64,000 bases of DNA from Streptosporangium subroseum (GCF_900188345.1 NZ_FZOD01000034.1:34643-98642), one strand, 5' to 3'. Positions 1 to 8,716 are shown, numbered from the stretch's first letter. Made by a program: numbers and translations. The notes: a model not told the origin generated them from the letters alone.

Positions 1-120
1 GGCGATCTGCTGGCTCACGGTCGACTGGGTGTAGCCGAGGCGGGTCGCCGCCCGGCCGAACGAACCCTCCTCGGCGACGGCGGCCATCGCGGCCAGGTGC
101 CTCAGTTCGAGATCGGTCAC
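1..120 (-). CDS. LysR-family transcriptional regulator, N-terminus only
   Basis: The first 40 residues of a LysR-type regulator start at a GTG (118-120) and run off the left edge. The stretch has the usual LysR opening (TDLELRHLAAMAAVAEEGSF) and then the recognition-helix region YTQSTVSQQIA. It is transcribed away from the alpha/beta hydrolase at 394, a typical LysR/target arrangement, so that hydrolase may be its target. The ligand-binding domain is outside the window, so no inducer can be suggested. Confidence 0.85.
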   Translation of the reverse strand, partial: MTDLELRHLAAMAAVAEEGSFGRAATRLGYTQSTVSQQIA

Positions 121-216
121 GGGTCCCAAGCGTACTCCCAGCCATCGCTCCTAGCGATCGAGTTGATCGGAAACAATCGCTTTTCACGATGACGTCTGGC
201 TTCTAGCGTGGCTGGC

Positions 217-363
217 ATGGCAGTAACCACCGCTGCACCGCCAAATTCCCGACGGCCGGCCTGCCGGTGGGCAGGGCGCTGCCGGTGCGTGGCGACGGGC
301 TTCGGCGGCGTGATCGTGGTGCTCGCGGTCGCCGTCGTCGTGCGCTCCGAGTTCCATCGATAA
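217..363 (+). pseudogene. 48-residue ORF with one hydrophobic segment, possible transporter remnant
   Basis: A short ORF between the LysR start and the hydrolase carries one strongly hydrophobic stretch (GGVIVVLAVAVVV) close to its C-terminus, after an Arg- and Cys-rich linker that does not look like a native protein. LysR genes often face MFS genes, so this could be the fused ends of an internally deleted transporter gene. That is inference only. The 273 bp between the LysR start and the hydrolase otherwise hold only the presumed divergent promoters. Confidence 0.25.
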
Positions 364-393
364 ATCTGGGTTCCACCAACCAAGGGAGAGTCC

Positions 394-1101
394 ATGAGCA
401 CATTCGTGTTGATCCACGGCGGAGGAGACGCCGAATGGTCCTGGCACCTGGTGGAGGCCGAGCTACGAGCGCGTGGGCACGACGTGCTGGCTCCCGACCT
501 TCCGGGTGACGACGAGTCGAAGACCCTGGCGGACTACGCCGACGCCGTGGTCGAGGCCGTCGGTGACAAGCGGGACCTGGTCGTCGTGGGCCACTCGTTC
601 GGTGCGTTCACCGCCCCGTTGGTCGCCGATCGGCTGCCCGTCGATGTGCTGGTCCTCCTGGCCGGCATGATCCCGTCGCCGGGTGAGTCGCCGGACGAGT
701 GGTGGGCCGGCACCGGCTACCGGAGCGCGGTGGAGGAGCAGGCCAAGCGCGATGGCGGTCTGACCGGCAGCGCGGATCCATTCGTGAGCTTCTACCACGA
801 CGTACCCCGGGAACTGGCCGAGGAGGCGATGGGCAAGGAGCGCGACCATCCGTCCAGGGCCGCGTCGGCCGCTCCGTGGCCGTTGGACGCGTGGCCGAAC
901 GTGCCGACGAGGTTCGTGCTCTGCAGCGAGGACCGCTTCTTCCCGCCCGGCTTCTTTCGCCGGCTGGTGCCCGAGCGCCTGGGTATCGTCCCCGACGAGA
1001 TCGCGGGCGGCCACTGCGTCGCACTCAGCCGCCCCAAAGAGGTGGCGGACATGTTGGCGGGCTACGCGGCTACCGCGTCTGCCACGAGGATCGAGCAGTG
1101 A
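394..1101 (+). CDS. alpha/beta hydrolase (esterase-like)
   Basis: A 235-residue cytoplasmic alpha/beta-hydrolase. It opens with the oxyanion-strand motif LIHGGG and has the nucleophile elbow GHSFG with Ser68. The likely acid is Asp180 (CSEDRFF) and the likely base His207 (GGHCVAL), so the triad is complete. Length and motif spacing match the small salicylate-esterase/hydroxynitrile-lyase-like group of actinomycete hydrolases; the substrate cannot be read from sequence. The start follows a good ribosome site (aagggagag). The 3-prime end overlaps the next reading frame by GTGA. Confidence 0.9.
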   Translation: MSTFVLIHGGGDAEWSWHLVEAELRARGHDVLAPDLPGDDESKTLADYADAVVEAVGDKRDLVVVGHSFGAFTAPLVADRLPVDVLVLLAGMIPSPGESPDEWWAGTGYRSAVEEQAKRDGGLTGSADPFVSFYHDVPRELAEEAMGKERDHPSRAASAAPWPLDAWPNVPTRFVLCSEDRFFPPGFFRRLVPERLGIVPDEIAGGHCVALSRPKEVADMLAGYAATASATRIEQ

Positions 1102-1346
1102 ACCGTTCCTCGGCGGCGGCCGGCCCGCCGGGCGTCTATGACATCGCCGTCGTCCTCTCGCCCAGCGCCGATCCGACGCTCTCCGCCAAGGCGGGCGCCA
1201 CCTGGTGGCCGGCGGACCTCCCGCCGGAAACAGTGTCGCCGGACCAGATGCGAGGCGTACTCCGCGAAGGGCCCGGTAGAGCCTTGAGGCATCGACATCC
1301 ACACGACCGGCCAACATGTCGAATCGGTGTCGAGAGGATCCGGTGA
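1098..1346 (+). pseudogene. C-terminal remnant of an LLM-class flavin-dependent oxidoreductase
   Basis: This frame starts at a GTG overlapping the hydrolase stop (GTGA) and ends in a TGA overlapping the GTG of the methyltransferase, so translation could pass through all three. The residues YDIAVVLSPSAD, then AGATWW and REGPGR, match the end of luciferase-like monooxygenases, which commonly close with AGATWW and a final RxGPPR-like turn. The TIM barrel is missing and the last 25 residues (HRHPHDRPTCRI) look non-native. I read it as a decayed 3-prime end still used as a translational bridge. Confidence 0.45.
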
Positions 1347-2191
1347 CGGTGATGTCCAACCAGCAGGGGGCCCAGATGCGGCCCGACTCCGAGCCGACCG
1401 CGGGTGAGCACGCGACCGGGCAGACCGACCTGTTCGACTACGACGCCGAGTTGCGTCTGCACAACGAACTCTTCCGCGCCGCTGCCCGCGTCGGCTCGCG
1501 CGACCGTGTGCTCGACATCGGCTGTGGTATGGGGCAATCCACGCGCGAGGCCGCCCGCGCCGCCGTCACCGGAAGCGTGGTAGGCGTCGACCTCTCCGCA
1601 CCGATGCTCGAACGGGCCCGCCGGCTCAGTGACGACCAGGGACTGCCCAACATCACCTACCAGCGGGCGGACGCTCAGGTTCACCGCTTCCCATCGGCGC
1701 ATTTCGACCTTTGCATCAGCAGGTTCGGATCGATGTTCTTCGCCGACCCGGTCGCCGCGTTCACCAATATCGGGCGCGCTCTGCGCCCCGCAGCGCGCCT
1801 CGTGCTGCTGGTCTGGCAAGATCGCGACCGCAATGAATGGGCCTCCGCGATCCGCCGGAGCCTCACCGCCGCACCCGCCCCTCCCACCGGCGGTCCGGGC
1901 CCGTTCTCACTCGCCGATCCGACCATCGCGCAAGGCATCCTGGCGGCGGCAGGCTTCACCCAGGTCAGCTTCACCGAGGTGCACGAGCCCGTCTTCTACG
2001 GCCCGGACCCCGCCGCCGCCTTCGATAACGTGCTCCGCCTACGGGAATACGGAGACCTGCTCGCCAACCTCGACGCCGCGACAGCCGAGCAGGCACGCAC
2101 GCGGCTACGCGCCACCCTCGCCGCCCACAACACCGGCAGCGGCGTGTACTTCGACTCGCGTGCCTGGATCATCACGGCCCGCCGTCCCTGA
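1343..2191 (+). CDS. class I SAM-dependent methyltransferase
   Basis: A Rossmann-fold methyltransferase of about 282 residues. Motif I is VLDIGCGMGQST, followed by VVGVDLSAPML (acidic residue binding the SAM ribose) and the motif IV region FDLCISRFGSMFF. The family resembles UbiE/class-11 methyltransferases with unknown small-molecule acceptors. GTG 1343 is preferred because GAGAGG lies five bases upstream and because it overlaps the stop of the preceding remnant; ATG 1352 is the alternative. It probably forms a unit with the hydrolase at 394. Confidence 0.85.
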   Translation: MTVMSNQQGAQMRPDSEPTAGEHATGQTDLFDYDAELRLHNELFRAAARVGSRDRVLDIGCGMGQSTREAARAAVTGSVVGVDLSAPMLERARRLSDDQGLPNITYQRADAQVHRFPSAHFDLCISRFGSMFFADPVAAFTNIGRALRPAARLVLLVWQDRDRNEWASAIRRSLTAAPAPPTGGPGPFSLADPTIAQGILAAAGFTQVSFTEVHEPVFYGPDPAAAFDNVLRLREYGDLLANLDAATAEQARTRLRATLAAHNTGSGVYFDSRAWIITARRP

Positions 2192-2226
2192 CCACCGCAC
2201 CCGATCCGCCCCGAACATCCAGCCGG

Positions 2227-2355
2227 CCGCTGCCGCTGCTCCATGACAGTGGCCGCATCGTCGCGATCTCGTCCGTGGCGACCCGGATGGCCGGCCCCCA
2301 CCAGATGTCCTTCACCATGACGAAGAGCGCGGCCGAGACGATGAGCATGCGGTAG
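2227..2355 (+). pseudogene. internal fragment of a short-chain dehydrogenase (SDR)
   Basis: About 42 codons encode LPLLHDSGRIVAISSVATRM and then QMSFTMTKSAAETM. This is the SDR strand with the catalytic Ser region (ISSV) followed by the position of the YxxxK motif, here FTMTK with Phe in place of the catalytic Tyr. The cofactor-binding N-terminus and the C-terminus are absent and a TAG closes the frame, so this is a dead fragment between the methyltransferase and the monooxygenase. Confidence 0.7.
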
Positions 2356-2502
2356 CGGGGTTGATGTGGCAGCGGACTTCGCCCTGCAGCCGCACGGGCC
2401 CGTTCGGAGTCGTGATCATGCGGCCGGTAAAGGATTGGACGGGATGATGCTCGGGCTTGTAGCTTGCAGTCGACCGTGACACCGCCCGAGGAGGTGAGAC
2501 CC

Positions 2503-2562
2503 ATGAACGCTGTATCGATGTGGGTGCTCCCCCTTTCCGTCATGGCCGGGCGATTGACGTAG
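2503..2562 (+). CDS. possible 19-residue leader peptide upstream of the FAD monooxygenase
   Basis: A 19-codon ORF (MNAVSMWVLPLSVMAGRLT) lies 50 bp before the monooxygenase start and has one of the best ribosome sites in the window, gaggaggtgag, seven bases before its ATG. That position and strength would suit a translated leader controlling the downstream gene. It could equally be the start of a lost gene. The assignment rests on the ribosome site alone. Confidence 0.35.
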   Translation: MNAVSMWVLPLSVMAGRLT

Positions 2563-2612
2563 GTGTCGCCGGGAGCGCCTCGACAACCAGGCACTCCCGA
2601 AAGGCAACGTCT

Positions 2613-4160
2613 ATGCACTCTCAGCAGGTCACCGCCGAGCCGCCGTCGAACGACAGGGTCGAGCGTGACTCCACGGTGGGCGACGTCCCCGGAGTTCTCC
2701 GGTCGCCGGCCTCCGGCGCGGATCACGCGCCCCTCGTCTTCGACGTGATCATCGCCGGGTGCGGGCCGACCGGCGCGATGCTGGCCGCCGAACTGCGGCT
2801 GCACGATGTGCGGGTACTCGTTCTGGAGAAGGAAACCGAGCCCAAGTCGTTCGTCCGCATAGTCGGTCTGCACATTCGCAGTCTCGAGCTGATGGCGATG
2901 CGCGGACTGCTCGATCGCATTCTCCCGCATGGAAGACGGCGTCCGGCCGGCGGTTTCTTCGCCGCCATCCCCAAACCCGCGCCCAAGGGCCTGGATTCCG
3001 CGCACGCCTATCTGCTGGGCATCCCGCAGCCGGTCATCGAACACCTGCTGGAAGAACATGCGATCGAACTGGGCGCGCAGGTCCGGCGCGGTTGTTCGGT
3101 GGCCGGTTTCGAGCAGGACGACGAGGGCGTGACCGTCGAGCTGTCCGACGGGGAACAGCTGCGTTCGCGCTACCTCGTCGGCTGCGACGGCGCGCGCAGT
3201 ACGGTGCGCAAACTGCTCGGCGTCGGCTTCCCCGGCGAGCCCTCACGGACCGACACGCTCATGGGCGAGATGAAAGCGGGTGTACCACAGGAGGAGATCG
3301 CCGCCACGGTGACCGAAGTCAGCAAGACCCATCAGCGATTCTGGCTCAGGCCCTTCGGCGAAAGGGTCTACAGCGTCGTAGTCCCCGCCGCGGGAGTCAG
3401 CGACCGCGCGGAACCGCCCACCCTCAACGATTTCAAACAACGGTTGCGCGCCATCGCCGGAACCGATTTCGGCGTGCACTCCCCGCGCTGGTTGTCCCGC
3501 TTCGGGGATGCCACCCGGCTGGCCGAACGTTATCGGGTCGGGCGGGTGCTGCTGGCCGGCGATGCGGCGCACATCCATCCGCCCATCGGCGGGCAGGGCC
3601 TCAACCTGGGCGTTCAGGACGCATTCAACCTCGGCTGGAAACTGGCCGCACAGATCCGCGGCTGGGCCCCGGAAACACTGCTGGACACCTACCAGGCCGA
3701 ACGTCATCCGGTCGCCGAGGACGTGCTGGACAACACCCGCGCCCAGATGGAACTAACGTCCACCGAACCTGGCCCGCAGGCCGTACGCAGGCTGCTCACC
3801 GAACTGATGGACTTCGACGAGGTGAACCGCCACCTGATCGAGAAGATCACCGCGATCGGCATCCGCTACGACTTCGGCGAAGGCCCCGACCTGCTCGGCC
3901 GCCGCCTGCGTGACATCGACGTGAAACAGGGCCACCTCTACGGTCTGCTGCATCGCGGCCGCGGCCTGTTGCTGGACCGCACCGAACGCCTGACCGTCGG
4001 CGGCTGGTCAGACCGGGTCGATTACCTCGCGGATCCCACCGCGGTACTGGATGTTCCGTGCGTCCTGCTCCGCCCCGACGGCCACGTCGCCTGGATCGGC
4101 GACGATCAGCGGGACCTGGACGACCACCTCTCCCGCTGGTTCGGCAAGCCCGCCACCTGA
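2613..4160 (+). CDS. FAD-dependent aromatic monooxygenase, Rox-like (class A)
   Basis: A 515-residue flavoprotein of the PheA/TfdB group. After a roughly 40-residue extension it shows the dinucleotide motif AGCGPTG (48-54), the DG motif CDGARSTVRKLLG, and the ribityl-binding motif LLAGDAAHIHPPIGGQGLN. A thioredoxin-like C-terminal domain follows. The strand FDVIIAGCGPTGAMLAAELR and the LELMAMRGLLDR region are close to rifampicin monooxygenases and to aromatic polyketide hydroxylases; sequence alone does not separate them. ATG 2613 has a weak gaaagg site. It ends just before a strong hairpin and seems to be a single-gene unit. Confidence 0.9.
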   Translation: MHSQQVTAEPPSNDRVERDSTVGDVPGVLRSPASGADHAPLVFDVIIAGCGPTGAMLAAELRLHDVRVLVLEKETEPKSFVRIVGLHIRSLELMAMRGLLDRILPHGRRRPAGGFFAAIPKPAPKGLDSAHAYLLGIPQPVIEHLLEEHAIELGAQVRRGCSVAGFEQDDEGVTVELSDGEQLRSRYLVGCDGARSTVRKLLGVGFPGEPSRTDTLMGEMKAGVPQEEIAATVTEVSKTHQRFWLRPFGERVYSVVVPAAGVSDRAEPPTLNDFKQRLRAIAGTDFGVHSPRWLSRFGDATRLAERYRVGRVLLAGDAAHIHPPIGGQGLNLGVQDAFNLGWKLAAQIRGWAPETLLDTYQAERHPVAEDVLDNTRAQMELTSTEPGPQAVRRLLTELMDFDEVNRHLIEKITAIGIRYDFGEGPDLLGRRLRDIDVKQGHLYGLLHRGRGLLLDRTERLTVGGWSDRVDYLADPTAVLDVPCVLLRPDGHVAWIGDDQRDLDDHLSRWFGKPAT

Positions 4161-4172
4161 TTCTTGAAGGCG

Positions 4173-4215
4173 TGCGGTCCGTCCGTACCGTCTGAAACGG
4201 TACGGACGGACCGCA
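4173..4215 (+). terminator. strong hairpin after the Rox-like gene
   Basis: Two perfectly complementary 18-base arms (4173-4190 and 4198-4215) flank a seven-base loop, 12 bp after the monooxygenase stop. There is no T-tract, as is common for actinomycete terminators. Confidence 0.85.
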
Positions 4216-4649
4216 ACATCTGAAACGGCGAGGTGCCCGAGCGCGGTTCCGCACTCCACGCGGACGCGTACGACGCCCGCTACCACTGCGGCGGGGGACG
4301 AGGAAGTCTGCGCGGTATTACGCCAGTCCCAAACTGCCGAAAATCCCCGTATTAAAATCCCATGGAGATTCATCGGGATTCTCGGGGCCGTGCTTTCGGG
4401 AGCCGCCTGACCGGGGTGGTTCCGGCTCCGGCGATCCTTGGCGGACCGTTTCCCGGCACCCGCCCGCAGCTGGCCAAAAATATATAAATTCTTGGATTCG
4501 CCGAAGTCTTCGAGACATCTCTCGACATAGCTCCAGATTGTTGGCTATCTGTCCGTTTTTCAGTTCTCGTCTAGCTGATCTATGTCCAGTTTCGGACATT
4601 TCGTTCGCGTAATGACAAATTTAATGATTTAGCTATACGATCGCCGTTC
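4216..4649. other. AT-rich intergenic region before the GPP34 gene
   Basis: No gene is recognisable. The part from about 4310 to 4640 is clearly richer in A and T than its surroundings, with runs such as aaaaatatataaatt (4474-4488), and it leads straight into the GPP34 gene. It contains a short dyad (gtcc-agtttc-ggac, about 4583-4596). It probably holds the GPP34 operon promoter and may be DNA of different origin. Confidence 0.5.
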
Positions 4650-5285
4650 GTGGTTGGAGTTGATCTTTCAGGAACCCGACTGGCCAACGACCTGTTCTTT
4701 GTCATGCATGACAACGCGACCGGCCGGATGAGGCTTCATGCCCGCCTGACCGGTCTCGGGCTGGCCGCCGCCATCCTGGGAGAACTGATGCTCGCCGAGC
4801 GGATAACCGTGGAATTGACGGTGGGGCAGATACGGCTCGTCGTTCTCGACGCGACGCCGCCCGGAGACGCGCTCACCAGGACCGCCCTGGACCACATCGT
4901 CGCCGAACCCTCGCATCGCTTCGGTACCTGGTTGCAGTTCCTCGCCCGTACGGCACTCGCCGACGTGGCGGCCCGGATGACCGCCGACGGGCTGCTGCGC
5001 CCGCCCGGCAGACGCCCTTCGCGGAGGCAGGTTCCGGTCGACGTGAACATCGCGGCGTGGCCCGGCGGACGCGTCAACCTGGCGATCCAACGCCGTAAGC
5101 CACTCAGCGTCCAGGACGGCGTCCTGCTGGGGCTGCTCGTTGCGACCGGCGGCAACCAGCTCGTCCTGTGGGAGCAGAACTCGAGATACCTCTCCGATTC
5201 GATCACCGCCCTCCCGCCGCCGCTCCAGGAACTGATCGCCCAGACCGAGGCGGCCGTAGGTGACTCCGTCATCAGCCGCCGGTGA
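4650..5285 (+). CDS. GPP34 (GOLPH3/VPS74-like) family protein
   Basis: A 211-residue all-helical protein. The N-terminal pattern LANDLFFVMHDNATGRMRLH followed by GLGLAAAILGELMLAERI is the hallmark of the GPP34 domain, the fold of eukaryotic GOLPH3, which binds phosphoinositides. Actinomycetes carry many paralogues whose role is unknown. The GTG at 4650 has no clear ribosome site, so the message may be leaderless or the true start may be a few codons later. It is followed after 28 bp by an amino-acid permease gene, suggesting a shared transcript. Confidence 0.8.
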   Translation: MVGVDLSGTRLANDLFFVMHDNATGRMRLHARLTGLGLAAAILGELMLAERITVELTVGQIRLVVLDATPPGDALTRTALDHIVAEPSHRFGTWLQFLARTALADVAARMTADGLLRPPGRRPSRRQVPVDVNIAAWPGGRVNLAIQRRKPLSVQDGVLLGLLVATGGNQLVLWEQNSRYLSDSITALPPPLQELIAQTEAAVGDSVISRR

Positions 5286-5313
5286 ACCCACCCCCCTCAT
5301 TTCAAGGATCCCA

Positions 5314-6786
5314 ATGTCCGTGACAGAACGAAGGGCCAGCGCCGTTTCCGCCGCGCTCGCCCAGGACCGCCTCGGTGTGCCGTCGGTGGTGTTCTTCGTC
5401 ATCTCGGCGGCGGCGCCGCTGACCGTCATCGGTGGCTCGGTGACCGCCGCCTACGCCGCGACCGGCGTGACCGGCGTGCCGCTCGCCTTCATCCTGCTGG
5501 GAGCCATCCTGGGCCTGTTCGCCGTCGGCTACGTGACGATGGCCCGTTACGTCGTCAATGCCGGGGCGTTCTACGCGTACACCGCGAAGGGGCTCGGCAG
5601 ACCGGCGGGCGTGGCGACCGCGTGGGTCGCGTTACTGGCCTACAACGCACTCCAGGTGGGTCTCTACGGCATGATCGGTGCGGCCGCCCAGCCGCTGATC
5701 GCCGACTGGTTCGGAAGCTCTCCGCCCTGGTGGGTCATCGGGCTGGTCGCCTGGGCGCTGACCGGGGTGCTCGGCCTCATGCGGGTCGACGTGAACGGGA
5801 AGGTCCTTTCGGTCCTGCTGCTGACGGAGATAGCCGTCGTCGTCGTGTTCGACATCGCGGACCTGATCAACCCGGCGGCCTCGGGCTACAGCCTCGACGT
5901 CTTCGACCCGTCGAACCTCTTCGTCCCCGGGATCGGTGCGGTGGTCGCGATCTGCATCGCGTCGTTCGCGGGCTTCGAGTCGTCGGTGGTGTTCTCCGAG
6001 GAGACCAAGGACCCGCGGCGCACGGTGCCGATCGCGACCTACGTCGCACTCGCCGTCATCTCCGGGCTCTACGCCGTGTCGTCCTGGGCGATGACCGTGC
6101 CGATCGGCTCGGACAAGATCGTCGAGACCTCGCGCGAGCAGAGTTCGGCCCTCCTGTTCAACCTGGCCGGGCAGCACCTGGGGGCGACCATCGCCACCAT
6201 CGGCTCTCTCCTCTTCGTGACGAGCCTCTTCGCCGCGCTGATCGCCTTCCACAACACGATCTCCCGCTACGTCTTCGCCCTCGGCAGGGAGAGGGTGCTG
6301 CCCGAGACCTTCGGTCGTACCTCCCCCCGGACCGGTGCCCCGGTCAACGGCTCGGTGGCGCAGAGCGTCATCGGGCTGGTCACGATCGTCATATACGCGG
6401 TCTTCGGCCTGGATCCGGTCGTCCAGCTGTTCTTCACCGTCGGATCGTTCGGTGGCCTGGGACTGCTCATGATGCTGGCGGCCACCTCGATCTCCGTGCT
6501 GGTCTTCTTCGCCAAGAACCCCAGCGAGGAGAACGCCTGGCGGACCAGGATCGCCCCGGGCATCTCCTCGGTCCTGCTGATCGTGGTCATCGTGCTGGTC
6601 ATGGCCAACTTCGACACTGTTCTCGGCGTGGCCCCCGACTCCCCGTTGCGCTGGATCATGCCCGCCGTCTACTTCGTCGCCGTGGGGTTCGGCGTCATGT
6701 GGGGGCTCGTCCTGCGGGCCAACCGGCCGAAGGTGTACGCGAACATCGGGCGGGGCGCCCAGGCGGCCGTGGGAGGGACCGAATGA
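5314..6786 (+). CDS. APC-family amino acid permease
   Basis: A 490-residue integral membrane protein with about 12 to 14 hydrophobic segments. The first helix carries the substrate-site signature SAAAPLTVIGG, and AFYAYTAKGLGRPAG is typical of the APC superfamily (amino acid/polyamine/organocation). Sequence does not reveal the substrate. ATG 5314 follows aagga. It overlaps the next gene by four bases (ATGA), so permease and acetyltransferase are translationally coupled, which hints at import and modification of the same amine. Confidence 0.9.
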   Translation: MSVTERRASAVSAALAQDRLGVPSVVFFVISAAAPLTVIGGSVTAAYAATGVTGVPLAFILLGAILGLFAVGYVTMARYVVNAGAFYAYTAKGLGRPAGVATAWVALLAYNALQVGLYGMIGAAAQPLIADWFGSSPPWWVIGLVAWALTGVLGLMRVDVNGKVLSVLLLTEIAVVVVFDIADLINPAASGYSLDVFDPSNLFVPGIGAVVAICIASFAGFESSVVFSEETKDPRRTVPIATYVALAVISGLYAVSSWAMTVPIGSDKIVETSREQSSALLFNLAGQHLGATIATIGSLLFVTSLFAALIAFHNTISRYVFALGRERVLPETFGRTSPRTGAPVNGSVAQSVIGLVTIVIYAVFGLDPVVQLFFTVGSFGGLGLLMMLAATSISVLVFFAKNPSEENAWRTRIAPGISSVLLIVVIVLVMANFDTVLGVAPDSPLRWIMPAVYFVAVGFGVMWGLVLRANRPKVYANIGRGAQAAVGGTE

Positions 6787-7376
6787 CAGAGATCATTCGC
6801 GTTCAGAACGCTCCCGGGGCCGCCGAGACCATCGGCGCGATCATCGCCACCTCCTTCCACGAGCAGGAGATCTCGGCCTGGATGATCCCGCCGGACGACG
6901 ACCGCCGCCGGGTGATGCCCCCCTTCTTCTCCATGGTCACCGAGAGCGCCCTCATCCACGGCGAGGTCCACGCGACGGCCGACATGTCCGCCGTGGCCGT
7001 GTGGTTCCGCAAGGGCGCCGAGCCGCTTCCCGAGATCCCCGACCGGGACGCCCGGGTGGAGGCGTTCGCCGGTCCCCACGCGGAGCGCATCGGGCAGATG
7101 GGGGAGGAGATGGACAAGCGCCACCCCCACGACCCGCACCACTACCTGGCGTTCCTCGCGGTGCTCCCCGGGCACCAGGGACGGAAGACGGGGACCCGGC
7201 TGCTCGAGGCGTACCACCGCGGGCTCGACGAGGCGGGCATACCCGCGTACCTGGAGGCCAGCAGCACCCGAAGCCGCAGGCTCTACCTGCGCCACGGCTA
7301 TCAGGACCTCGGCGACCCGATTTTCATGCCCGGCGGCCCGCCGATGTTCCCCATGTGGCGCCCGTCGAACCCCTGA
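6783..7376 (+). CDS. GNAT-family N-acetyltransferase
   Basis: A 197-residue acetyltransferase. The acetyl-CoA binding segment is FLAVLPGHQGRKTGTRLLEA (V-x-P-x-x-Q-x-R/G-x-G), followed by YLEASSTRSRRLYLRHGY, the usual beta-5/alpha-4 region. It belongs with single-domain GNATs acting on small molecules. Its start overlaps the permease stop (ATGA), and a strong hairpin follows its stop, so it closes the GPP34-permease-GNAT unit. Confidence 0.9.
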   Translation: MTEIIRVQNAPGAAETIGAIIATSFHEQEISAWMIPPDDDRRRVMPPFFSMVTESALIHGEVHATADMSAVAVWFRKGAEPLPEIPDRDARVEAFAGPHAERIGQMGEEMDKRHPHDPHHYLAFLAVLPGHQGRKTGTRLLEAYHRGLDEAGIPAYLEASSTRSRRLYLRHGYQDLGDPIFMPGGPPMFPMWRPSNP

Positions 7377-7392
7377 CCCGAGTGCCGACCCT

Positions 7393-7421
7393 CGCCCCCG
7401 GCCCTTCGTGGGCCGGGGGCG
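7393..7421. terminator. bidirectional terminator hairpin
   Basis: Arms of 12 bases (cgcccccggccc and its complement) flank a ttcgt loop between two converging genes, the GNAT on plus and the MFS gene on minus. Confidence 0.85.
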
Positions 7422-7474
7422 GGGGGATTCCGGCCCCGTTGTTCTCGTGCGACAAAGCGAGCGGTTCTGCACCG

Positions 7475-8716
7475 TCACTCACTGCCGGGGCTCGGGGAGG
7501 GGGCGGTGCGCTTCTCTCCCGCGGAGACGCGCACCCCGAGCGCCGCCGCGAAGGCGACCGCGAGCAGGACCAGACCGTACGCGACCGTCGACGGCCAGCG
7601 TCCGTGCTCGTAGGCCAGGCCGCCCGCCGATCCGCCGACGCTGCTGCCGAGGTAGTAGAAGAACAGGTAGAGCCCGGACGCGTGGGCCCTCGCGGTGGCC
7701 GCGCGCCGCCCCACCCAGCCGCTGGCGACCGAGTGCGCGGCGAAGAAGCCGGTGGTCATGACCAGGAGTCCGGCGGCCACGGCCGGCAGCGAATCGGGCA
7801 GCGTCAGCAGCAGACCGCCCGCGGTGACCAGGCAGGCGCCCAGCAGCACCGGCCGGCGGCCGATCCGGTCGGCGAGGGAGCCTGCCATGGGAGAGCTGAA
7901 CGTGCCGGCGAGGTACATGATGAACAGCAGCGCCACGACTGTCTGCGGCAGGCCGAACGGTGCCGCGATCAGGCGGTACCCGAGGTAGTTGTAGACGGTG
8001 ACAAAGGTGGCCATCAGGACGAGGCCGACCACGTACAGGCGGCGCATGCCCGGGTCGCGCAGATGGCGCAGCAGCCCGCCGAGGCCCGGCCGCGAGGGCG
8101 TGAAGAACCGCGAGCGCGGCAGCAGGGCCCAGAACGCCACGGTGAGCAGCGCCGAGGCGAGCGCCGTCACGGCGAGTCCCCAGCGCCAGCCTGCCAGGTC
8201 GGTGACGAAGCCGGGCAGCAGCCGCCCGGCCAGCCCGCCGATCGTGTTGCCGGCGATGTATCGGCCCATGGCGCCGCCGAACGCCTCCGGGTGGACCTCC
8301 TCGGCGAGGTAGGCCATCGCGACCGCGGGAACGCCGGCGAGGGCGATCCCCTGCAGGGCGCGCACCGCCGCCAGCGCCGGGAACGACGGGCAGAGCGGGA
8401 CCAGCAGGCCGAGTGGCACCGCGATCGCCGAGGAGACCAGCATGACCCGTGTACGGCCGAAACGCTCCGACAGCGCGCTGACCGGGATCACCGCGAGAGC
8501 GAGCGTCCCGGTGGCCAGGGAAACGAGCAGGCTGGAGCCGGCCGGCGAGACGTGGAAGGCCCGGGAGAGTGCGGGCAGCAACGCCTGGGCGCTGTAGAGG
8601 GAGATGAAGGTGGTCAGCCCGGCGATGAACAGGGCCAGGTTGACCCGGCGTAGCCCGGGGGAGTCACGACGGTGCCGTTCTTCCGGTGAGAGCGTGGATA
8701 CCAGTGAGGAAACCAT
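7475..8716 (-). CDS. MFS transporter, YnfM-like
   Basis: A 413-residue major facilitator with 12 predicted membrane segments. The loop 2-3 motif reads SALSERFGRTRVML and the second copy GSLADRIGRRPVLL. The overall pattern (SLYSAQALLPALSRAFHVSP at the start) matches the YnfM/arabinose-efflux-like branch. It faces a LysR gene across 74 bp, the same arrangement as ynfL/ynfM in E. coli, so the neighbour is the likely regulator. ATG 8716 follows ggggagga closely; GTG 8737 in the same frame is an alternative. Confidence 0.88.
   Translation of the reverse strand: MVSSLVSTLSPEERHRRDSPGLRRVNLALFIAGLTTFISLYSAQALLPALSRAFHVSPAGSSLLVSLATGTLALAVIPVSALSERFGRTRVMLVSSAIAVPLGLLVPLCPSFPALAAVRALQGIALAGVPAVAMAYLAEEVHPEAFGGAMGRYIAGNTIGGLAGRLLPGFVTDLAGWRWGLAVTALASALLTVAFWALLPRSRFFTPSRPGLGGLLRHLRDPGMRRLYVVGLVLMATFVTVYNYLGYRLIAAPFGLPQTVVALLFIMYLAGTFSSPMAGSLADRIGRRPVLLGACLVTAGGLLLTLPDSLPAVAAGLLVMTTGFFAAHSVASGWVGRRAATARAHASGLYLFFYYLGSSVGGSAGGLAYEHGRWPSTVAYGLVLLAVAFAAALGVRVSAGEKRTAPSPSPGSE

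Noticed and set aside
463..1359. Minus-strand 298-codon ORF opposite the hydrolase
   Set aside because: Arg- and Gly-rich composition with no family pattern; it is the antisense frame of a well-supported hydrolase.
7001..8653. Plus-strand 550-codon ORF across the MFS gene
   Set aside because: Gln/Arg/Gly-rich low-complexity translation typical of GC-rich antisense frames; the minus strand encodes a clear 12-helix transporter.
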